Origin: Brevundimonas sp.
GTDB taxonomy: Bacteria > Pseudomonadota > Alphaproteobacteria > Caulobacterales > Caulobacteraceae
Direction: 5' to 3'
Length of the DNA stretch: 9,688 nt
Assembly (NCBI GenBank): GCA_012270135.1
Contig: JAAXIW010000342.1
Span: forward strand, 1 to 9,688
The translations under genes and the position numbers were made by a program. The notes beneath the pieces are model-generated. The model had not been told where the DNA came from. It ran no database searches and saw nothing but the letters and a program-made list of their open reading frames with translations. Positions 5,017 through 9,688 of this stretch are shown one piece after another. Position 1 is the first letter of the stretch; every line of letters begins with the position of its first letter.

Positions 5017-5999
5017 TCTTCGGGAGTCCAGCGCTGGATGACGGTCCGCACCATGCCGTCGGGCTGGGCGTGCAGGAGGGCGGTGCGCACGGCGCGGCCG
5101 CCGCCGAGGTCGACGTCGACACGGAGGTTGAAATAGCGGGTCAGGACCGTGACCTGTTCGCGGACCTCTTCGGGAACCGCGACCCCGGCGAGGGCGGGCT
5201 GGGCCCAGAAGGCGGCGGCGTCCGCCCAGCCATCGCGCGGACGGCGGGCGATGACGCCGCGGGCGCTGTCCGGGCCGAGGGCGTTGTCGGTCAGCATCAT
5301 CAGCAGGGGCGCCTGGTCCGGCGTCAGGGTGTTGACGTTCAGCGGCGACAGCCGGCTGGTCGGCAGGGCGCAGACCCAGGGGCGCAGGCGACGGTAGAGG
5401 TCATCATCGACCCCCTTGACCGCGCGCAGCTCGGAGACCTCGGCCAGCATGACGCCGCCTGTGCGATAGGGCGTGGCGAGGCCGGCGTAGGCCCCGTCCT
5501 CGGCGCCGAGCGGCCGGGAAACGGCGTCGGCGTCGAGCCAGTCGGTCAGGGCGTCGGCGACGGCGCGCATGCGGCTGTCCGGCGCGCCGACGGCCCGGCC
5601 GAGGGCGAGAAACTGCGCCCGGCCCAGTGGTCGCTCCAGCAGGTCCTCGCCGTAGCCATCGACCAGGCTGTTGAGGTTGAAACAGGCCTGGCCGTCGGTG
5701 ACCGAGGCGCTGATCGAACCGCCGTCGACGGGAAAGTCCAGTCGCCGGCCGTTCCATGCGGGCTCCAGCGGCGTGCGGGCCGGGCCGGCCGCCAGCAGCC
5801 GCGCGACCTGACGGCGGGCCAGGGACTCGGCGCCCGAAGCGTACCACTGGGCCTGGGCCTGGGTCTCGGCGTTGGCGGCCCGACGCACGGAGAAGCGCAC
5901 ATCGTCCAGAACGGCGACGGCGACGACCGACATCACCGCCACCAGCAACAGGACGGTCAGCAGGGCCATGCCCTCGCGATTGTCGGCGCCGGGCCGCAT
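5013..5999 (-). CDS. gspK: Type II secretion minor pseudopilin GspK
   Basis: Largest minor pseudopilin; caps the pseudopilus tip with GspI and GspJ. The 328-residue product has a short leader ending REG (8-10), cleaved before M11, then MALLTVLLLVAVMSVVAVAVLDD as the hydrophobic helix. As usual for GspK, and unlike the other pseudopilins, position +5 of the mature protein is not Glu. The long globular part has DGQACFNLNSLV and DALTDWLDAD (the family's metal-binding and inserted alpha-domain motifs), ELRAVKGVDDDLYRRLRPWVCALP, and LSPLNVNTLTPDQAPLLMML. Length is normal. The ATG at 5999 shares one base with the gspJ stop (TGATG). The stop overlaps the gspL start by four bases. Confidence 0.95.
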   Translation of the reverse strand: MRPGADNREGMALLTVLLLVAVMSVVAVAVLDDVRFSVRRAANAETQAQAQWYASGAESLARRQVARLLAAGPARTPLEPAWNGRRLDFPVDGGSISASVTDGQACFNLNSLVDGYGEDLLERPLGRAQFLALGRAVGAPDSRMRAVADALTDWLDADAVSRPLGAEDGAYAGLATPYRTGGVMLAEVSELRAVKGVDDDLYRRLRPWVCALPTSRLSPLNVNTLTPDQAPLLMMLTDNALGPDSARGVIARRPRDGWADAAAFWAQPALAGVAVPEEVREQVTVLTRYFNLRVDVDLGGGRAVRTALLHAQPDGMVRTVIQRWTPEE

Positions 6000-6589
6000 C
6001 AGCCGCCGCCCACCAGGAACAGCTGCTCGACGGGCCCGTAGCCGTCCAGCGTCATGCGCAGCCGCACCGCGTCCGGCAGGGGCCGCTCGGCGGTGACGAT
6101 ATAGGCCGGCGCCTCCTGCCCGTCCCTGACGAAGGCCACGGTCAGATCCCGGACGCCGCGATAGAGCACCTGCGGCGGCCCGGGCCGGGCGCCGTCGAGA
6201 TGGCTGGCCACGCGCCGCTCAAGCCGGTCATCAACCAGCCGGTATTCGACCCGCTGAAGCGACGGGCGGGGCCGGCCGCCGGGATTGGTCCAGCCGGCGC
6301 GGGTCAGGGCCAGGACCGGATCGCCGGGGACGGCCGGGCCGCTCATCGGCTGGAGCATGGGCCGGCCGGTGGGACCGCGCGAGCGGCGGCCGCTGGCCTG
6401 CCCCAGATCGGCCTTGAGCAGGCTGCGCATGCGCTGAAGGTCGCCGGTGCGGTCGGCGGCGGCCTTGACGGCGAACCGGTTGTCGATCGACAGGCTGAGC
6501 ACCGCCGCCCCCGCCGCCGCGATCAGGCCGAAGATCAGCAGGGCGACGAGCACTTCGACAAGGGTGAATCCAGAGCGGGAGCCGATCAT
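5999..6589 (-). CDS. gspJ: Type II secretion minor pseudopilin GspJ
   Basis: Minor pseudopilin of the tip complex, 196 residues. Leader MIGSRSG is cleaved before FTLVEVLVALLIFGLIAAAGAAVL, with Glu at mature position +5. The C-terminal part has the family pattern DLQRMRSLLKADLGQ, RVEYRLVDDRLERRV, VLYRGVRDLTVAFV and LPDAVRLRMTLDGYG. The start at 6589 is chosen because it gives a normal seven-residue leader, overlaps the gspI stop as ATGA, and has AGGAG six bases upstream. The frame is open further upstream, inside gspI, but that would give a 45-residue Arg-rich leader without support. Confidence 0.94.
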   Translation of the reverse strand: MIGSRSGFTLVEVLVALLIFGLIAAAGAAVLSLSIDNRFAVKAAADRTGDLQRMRSLLKADLGQASGRRSRGPTGRPMLQPMSGPAVPGDPVLALTRAGWTNPGGRPRPSLQRVEYRLVDDRLERRVASHLDGARPGPPQVLYRGVRDLTVAFVRDGQEAPAYIVTAERPLPDAVRLRMTLDGYGPVEQLFLVGGG

Positions 6590-6936
6590 GGCCGGCTCCT
6601 GAACAGCACGCGGTCGGCGGCCTGGCCCTCGTCGGTCGAAACGGCGATGTCGATGCGCAGCAGGCCGGCCTCGACGCCCTGGACCGAGCGGGTCCAGCGC
6701 CACTGACGCCCGGCCAGGGGAATGGCGCCGTCGGTCCGGCCCTCGGCGAGGCGGAGATCGATCATGGCCTCGACGGCCAGGTTCTCGGCCACCACGCCGC
6801 CGAGCGTGCGCGTCTCGACCCGGGCGGCGGAGCGGGTGTTCTCGCCGGACAGGTTGAGCAGGGCCATGGCCGCGAGGCTGAACACGGCCAGGGCGACCAG
6901 CAGCTCGATCAGGGTGAAGCCGGACCGGTCAGCCAT
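6586..6936 (-). CDS. gspI: Type II secretion minor pseudopilin GspI
   Basis: Minor pseudopilin that nucleates the tip complex with GspJ and GspK; 116 residues, a normal length. Leader MADRSG is followed by FTLIELLVALAVFSLAAMALLNL, with Glu at +5. The segment NTRSAARVETRTLGGVVAENLAVEAMIDLRL is the typical GspI continuation (A-ENLA), and the globular part includes GRQWRWTRSVQ and LLRIDIAVS. The ATG at 6936 overlaps the end of gspH by eight bases (ATGGCTGA). GAGG sits nine bases upstream. Confidence 0.95.
   Translation of the reverse strand: MADRSGFTLIELLVALAVFSLAAMALLNLSGENTRSAARVETRTLGGVVAENLAVEAMIDLRLAEGRTDGAIPLAGRQWRWTRSVQGVEAGLLRIDIAVSTDEGQAADRVLFRSRP
6596..6600 (-). promoter_or_regulatory. 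Ribosome binding site of gspJ
   Basis: AGGAG on the minus strand, six bases before the ATG at 6589. It settles the gspJ start against an upstream in-frame ATG at 6703. Confidence 0.6.
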
Positions 6937-7522
6937 AGATCGTGACCTCGCCCGCCCCGTCGACGGCGACGCGGGCGGCTCGGCCGTCGCGGCCGAGGGT
7001 GCTCGTCTCCGGGTCGGCGACTGCGGTCGGATCGAAGACCACCCGGACCGGCCCGGTCGGCGACATGGATACGCCCTCGCCCCACGACTCCGCCCCGAAC
7101 GGGCCGTCGATCAGCGGCGACCAGTCCGATCCGTCGAACGTCGAGAAGCCGTATCCCGCCGCCGTCGCCTCGACCGCGACAGGCCGGTTGGTCAGCACCG
7201 CCTCCTCGCCGGCCCGGGACAGGCGTGCGGCGAAACGCTCGGCGTCCCCGGCCACCGAGGGCCGCGGGTCGGGCACGGACAGCACCACGGCTCCCGCCGC
7301 CAGACCGATGATGGCCACGGTCATCAGCAGCTCGACCAGGGTGAAGCCGGCGCGCGTCTCTGTTGCGCTATGGCGCCACGCGCGGCGCGGCGCTGCTTGA
7401 GCGCGATCGCCGGCGCTGAAGTAGCGAGCGACCGCAGAGCCTGTCCTCGGGCCGATCGACGATCGGACCCGGGGGCGAGCGGTAGCGCCCCTAAACCTGC
7501 CAATTGCCGAGGTCGGCGTCAT
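6929..7522 (-). CDS. gspH: Type II secretion minor pseudopilin GspH, with an exceptionally long leader
   Basis: Minor pseudopilin of the pseudopilus tip. The mature part begins FTLVELLMTVAIIGLAAGAVVL (Glu at +5) and has the GspH signature AERFAARLSRAGEEAVLTNRPVAVEA, then ends VAVDGAGEVTIYG; about 138 residues mature, normal for GspH. The leader is odd: 59 residues up to the cleavage-site Gly, Arg-rich, where six to ten are usual. The ATG at 7522 is the only start codon I find in frame before the cleavage site, and it has AAGGAGG eight bases upstream. It overlaps the gspG 3' end by 32 bases. Leader residues 40-53 (RAQAAPRRAWRHSA) are encoded by a 41-base palindromic repeat also present in the gspG leader. 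The TGA at 6929-6931 overlaps the gspI start. Confidence 0.9.
   Translation of the reverse strand: MTPTSAIGRFRGATARPRVRSSIGPRTGSAVARYFSAGDRAQAAPRRAWRHSATETRAGFTLVELLMTVAIIGLAAGAVVLSVPDPRPSVAGDAERFAARLSRAGEEAVLTNRPVAVEATAAGYGFSTFDGSDWSPLIDGPFGAESWGEGVSMSPTGPVRVVFDPTAVADPETSTLGRDGRAARVAVDGAGEVTIYG
7365..7405 (-). repeat. 41-base palindromic repeat in the gspH leader
   Basis: Matches 7906-7946 at 37 of 41 positions in the same orientation and reading frame. Its ends are inverted (GCGCT at 7365-7369, AGCGC at 7400-7404), and the centre is a GC-rich imperfect palindrome. It encodes RAQAAPRRAWRHSA just before the prepilin cleavage site. Confidence 0.7.
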
Positions 7523-8000
7523 GGCCCTCGCCTCCTTCGCGGCCGTCGGCTCCGAGGGAGAAGACGTCGAACTGGCCGCCGTGCGCGCTGGGGCGGCGGT
7601 ACTGATAGGGATTGCCCCACGGGTCCTCGGGCAGGCGGCGGACGTAGCCGCCCTGGCGATAGCGCTCGGGCCGGGCCAGGCCGGCGGGGGCGGCGACGAG
7701 GGCCTGCAGGTCGTCGGGGAAGGTCAGGTTGTCGAGGCGGTAGGTTTCGATGGCCTGCTCCAGCACGGAGATGTCGGCCCGGGCCTTGCCGACCATGGCC
7801 TTGTCCTGGCTGGGCAGGACATTGATGGCGACGACGGTGGCCAGCAGGCCGATGATGACGATGACCACCATCAGTTCGACCAGCGTAAAGCCCGCTCGTT
7901 TTTGGGCGCTACCGCGCCGCGCGCGGCGCGACGCTGCTTGAGCGCGGATCTTCCTCAAGAAGCGAGCCGCCGCGCGGTGAGCGTCAGGACCAGAAGACAT
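7491..8000 (-). CDS. gspG: Type II secretion major pseudopilin GspG
   Basis: Major subunit of the T2SS pseudopilus. The mature protein starts FTLVELMVVIVIIGLLATVVAINVLPSQDKAMVGKARADI (Glu at +5) and continues with AIETYRLDNLTFP, RRLPEDPWGNPYQYRRP and SLGADGREGGEGHDADLGNW, the calcium-binding loop of GspG. The stretch between YRLDNLTFP and LQALV is about three residues shorter than usual. The leader is unusually long: 37 residues from the ATG at 8000, or 41 from an ATG at 8012 that shares a base with the gspF stop (TGATG). I prefer 8000 because GGAG lies six bases before it; a GTG at 8015 is also in frame. Leader residues encoded at 7906-7946 (RAQAASRRARRGSA) form a palindromic repeat shared with gspH. 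Stop TAG at 7491-7493. Confidence 0.93.
   Translation of the reverse strand: MSSGPDAHRAAARFLRKIRAQAASRRARRGSAQKRAGFTLVELMVVIVIIGLLATVVAINVLPSQDKAMVGKARADISVLEQAIETYRLDNLTFPDDLQALVAAPAGLARPERYRQGGYVRRLPEDPWGNPYQYRRPSAHGGQFDVFSLGADGREGGEGHDADLGNWQV
7531..7537 (-). promoter_or_regulatory. Ribosome binding site of gspH inside gspG
   Basis: AAGGAGG on the minus strand, eight bases before the ATG at 7522. The same bases encode the Glu-Gly-Gly of the GspG calcium loop, so the motif may partly reflect protein constraint. It still supports the far-upstream gspH start. Confidence 0.5.
7906..7946 (-). repeat. 41-base palindromic repeat in the gspG leader
   Basis: Contains the perfect 18-base palindrome CGCGCCGCGCGCGGCGCG at 7913-7930, and its ends are inverted (GCGCT 7906-7910, AGCGC 7941-7945). 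A second copy, 37/41 identical, lies at 7365-7405 in gspH. It encodes RAQAASRRARRGSA of the leader, in the same frame as the other copy. Confidence 0.7.
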
Positions 8001-8006
8001 ATGCAA

Positions 8007-8010
8007 CTCC
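8007..8010 (-). promoter_or_regulatory. Ribosome binding site deciding the gspG start
   Basis: GGAG on the minus strand, six bases before the ATG at 8000. The alternative ATG at 8012 has only GGGG two bases upstream, too close to work well. Confidence 0.5.
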
Positions 8011-8011
8011 A

Positions 8012-9229
8012 TCACCCCATGGCCAGGGTGTTGATCTGAAGGATGGGCAGGAGGATCGACAGGACGATCAGAGCCACCACGCCGCCCATGACGCCGCTGA
8101 TCGCGGGCTCGAGCAGGCTCAGCATGACGGGGGTGAAGGTCGAGAATTCGCGCTCGAGATAGTCGGCGGCGCGCTCAAGCATCGGCTCCAGCCGGCCGCT
8201 GCTCTCGCCCGAGGCGGTCATGTTGACGAGGATGGGCGGGAAGACGCCGGCGCGGCGCATGGCGGCGGACAGGCCGCCGCCCTCGCGCACGGCGTCGGCC
8301 ATGGTTTCGGTGGCGGCGCGCAGGGCCCGGTTGGAGACGGTGCGGGCCGTGATGGTCAGCCCCTCCAGCACCGGCAGGCCGGCGGCGATCATGGTCGACA
8401 GGGTGCGCGCCATCCTGGCCCCGTGCAGGTCGCGGATCAGGCGGCCGACCAGCGGCAGGCGCAGCAGGGCGGCGTCGGCCCTGAGCCGGATCGCCGGCTT
8501 GCGCACGGCCCCCGCGCCCGCGAGCCCCGCGCGCCGGAGCACGAGGCCGGCCAGCCAGCCCCAGTCCCGCATCAGGTCCGAAACGCCGATCACGAGTCGG
8601 GTCAGCAGCGGCAGGGTCTGGTTCATGCTGTCGAACTGATCGACCACTTTCGGCACGACGAAGGTCATCAGCGCGCCGATGACCCCGAGGGCCACGACCG
8701 CCAGCACGGCCGGATAGACCAGGGCGGTGACGACCTTGCCGCGCACCGCCTGGTCGCGCTCCAGCCCGTCGGCGAGGCGTTCCAGGATCGGCTCCAGCGC
8801 GCCGGAGGCTTCGCCCGCCGAGACCATGGCGCGGTAGAGGGGCGGGAAGGCCTGGCCCTGCAGAGCCATGGCGTCGGACAGGCGGCGGCCCTCCATGACC
8901 CCGCCGTGGACGCCCTCGAGCACCCGGCGCACGGCGGGACGGTCGGCCTGCAGGGCGATGGTGCGCAACGCCTCCTCGATCGGCGCGACGGAAATCAGGG
9001 TAGCCAGCTGGCGGGTGGTCAGGGCCAGGGTCCGGGCGTTCAGCTTGCCGGTCCGACCCGGCGTCGACCTGGAGCTTCCGGAGGCGGCGCCCGTCCCGCC
9101 GGTGAGCTCGAGCGGCAGCAGTCTGCGACGCTCGAGCAGGGCGCGCGCGGCGGCCTCGTCGGCGGCGCTCAGGGCGCCGGTGACGGTGCGCCCCCCGGCG
9201 TCCACCGCCACATAGTCGAACGCCGCCAT
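8012..9229 (-). CDS. gspF: Type II secretion inner-membrane platform protein GspF
   Basis: Polytopic platform protein at the base of the pseudopilus, 405 residues (family norm about 400). It opens MAAFDYVAVDAGGRTVTGALSAADEAAARALLERR, the usual N-terminal domain, and has the two repeated T2SSF domains: about 70-190, with GEASG at 139-143, and about 273-395, with GESSG at 341-345. Membrane segments lie at about 169-193, 224-241 and 368-398. The second segment (WGWLAGLVLRRAGLAGAGAV) carries two arginines, unusual for a membrane helix. The ATG at 9229 shares one base with the gspE stop (TGATG), and the TGA at 8012-8014 shares one with the upstream in-frame gspG ATG. Near residue 80 it reads LISVAPIEEAL where many relatives have LI-AGLPLEEAL. 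Confidence 0.95.
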   Translation of the reverse strand: MAAFDYVAVDAGGRTVTGALSAADEAAARALLERRRLLPLELTGGTGAASGSSRSTPGRTGKLNARTLALTTRQLATLISVAPIEEALRTIALQADRPAVRRVLEGVHGGVMEGRRLSDAMALQGQAFPPLYRAMVSAGEASGALEPILERLADGLERDQAVRGKVVTALVYPAVLAVVALGVIGALMTFVVPKVVDQFDSMNQTLPLLTRLVIGVSDLMRDWGWLAGLVLRRAGLAGAGAVRKPAIRLRADAALLRLPLVGRLIRDLHGARMARTLSTMIAAGLPVLEGLTITARTVSNRALRAATETMADAVREGGGLSAAMRRAGVFPPILVNMTASGESSGRLEPMLERAADYLEREFSTFTPVMLSLLEPAISGVMGGVVALIVLSILLPILQINTLAMG

Positions 9230-9688
9230 CAGGCCGCCGCCTCGCCGGCGAGCGCATCTTCCGGCAGGGCCACGGTGTCCCGACGGGTCACGCGCACGGC
9301 CTCCTCGACCGACGTGAGGCCGGCGAGCACGAAGGCGCGGGCCCGTCGGGCCAGGGTGTCCATCCGCTCGAAGGCGACGGCGTTGATGGCGTCCTCGTCG
9401 GCCCCGGCGGCGATCAGGCGACGGATGCGATCGTCTACGGCGATGAGTTCATAGAGGCCGACCCGCCCGACGTAGCCGGTCTGGCGGCAGCGGTCGCAGC
9501 CCCGGGCGCGCCAGACCGGCTGACCGGTCCTGACGCCGATCAGCCGCGCCGTGGCGGCGTCCGCCGGCTCCGAGCGACGGCAGGCCGGGCACAGCCGCCG
9601 CACCAGCCGCTGGGCCACGATCAGGCGCAGGGTCGAGGCCAGCAGGAAGGGTTCGACCCCCATGTCGCGCAGTCGGGTGATCGCTCCG
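9229..9688 (-). CDS. gspE: Type II secretion ATPase GspE, C-terminal part only
   Basis: Cytoplasmic hexameric ATPase that drives pseudopilus assembly; the N-terminal and nucleotide-binding parts lie beyond the window. The visible frame reads AITRLRDMGVEPFLLASTLRLIVAQRLVRRLCPAC from the edge, matching the region after the Walker B domain. The tetracysteine zinc motif is complete: CPAC, 27 residues, then CDRC, counted as C25, C28, C56 and C59 from the Met codon at 9663. TGYVGRVGLYELIAVDDRIRRLI follows, which is also typical. That Met codon is internal, not the start. The TGA overlaps the gspF ATG by one base, so gspE heads the visible part of the operon. Confidence 0.95.
   Translation of the reverse strand, partial: GAITRLRDMGVEPFLLASTLRLIVAQRLVRRLCPACRRSEPADAATARLIGVRTGQPVWRARGCDRCRQTGYVGRVGLYELIAVDDRIRRLIAAGADEDAINAVAFERMDTLARRARAFVLAGLTSVEEAVRVTRRDTVALPEDALAGEAAA

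Noticed and set aside
3437..5122. 561-codon reading of the gspM frame starting inside gspK
   Set aside because: Only the last 158 codons resemble GspM; the rest is an Arg/Gly/Pro-rich shadow of gspL. The GTG at 3913 fits the overlap pattern of the operon.
6590..6703. Upstream extension of gspJ to an ATG at 6703
   Set aside because: It would add 38 Arg-rich residues inside gspI; the ATG at 6589 has AGGAG and gives a normal prepilin leader.
8170..8181. Third copy of the leader repeat (CGCGCTCAAGCA) in gspF
   Set aside because: Only 12 bases match, in the opposite orientation, and they encode the conserved GspF segment LERAADYLER.
1..9688. tRNA or rRNA genes, CRISPR arrays or toxin-antitoxin pairs
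   Set aside because: I saw no cloverleaf, no regularly spaced repeats and no gene pair of that type in the window.

Overview
The window carries most of a type II secretion system (T2SS) locus from a very GC-rich alphaproteobacterium, interrupted at its left side by a small two-gene mobile element. GC content, gene order and the style of the Gsp proteins suggest Caulobacterales (a Brevundimonas/Caulobacter-like organism). That placement is from memory of the families, not from a search.

Right two thirds (about 3437-9688, minus strand): a tightly packed operon gspE (3' part only, cut by the window edge), gspF, gspG, gspH, gspI, gspJ, gspK, gspL, gspM. Most junctions are stop/start overlaps (TGATG, ATGA or GTGA), so translation is probably coupled. 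gspE encodes the cytoplasmic ATPase and gspF the inner-membrane platform. gspG encodes the major pseudopilin, gspH/I/J/K the tip complex, and gspL/M the membrane assembly pair. gspC and gspD are not in the window. A hairpin followed by four U residues lies just past gspM. At the far left, on the opposite strand, is the 3' part of gspO, the prepilin peptidase that would process GspG-K; its 5' end lies outside the window.

Between gspM and gspO is an accessory zone of lower GC. It holds a gene for an unrecognised four-helix membrane protein, then a segment of about 2.3 kb with only two genes: a DUF2924-family protein and a large serine recombinase, overlapping by 11 bases. The segment is flanked by a 32-base direct repeat (664-695 and 2957-2988, 31/32 identical). 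The right copy lies in the 3' end of the membrane-protein gene. The left copy continues in the same reading frame into a different short tail and a stop codon (636), 33 bases from the end of gspO. The simplest reading is that the element inserted site-specifically into the end of that gene and replaced its last codons, while the original tail was left on the other side.

A second unexpected structure lies in the pseudopilin genes. The leader-coding regions of gspG and gspH are unusually long, and each carries a copy of a 41-base GC-rich palindromic unit (37/41 identical, same frame, just before the prepilin cleavage site). gspI, gspJ and gspK have normal short leaders without it. This looks like a small repeat that has spread inside coding sequence.
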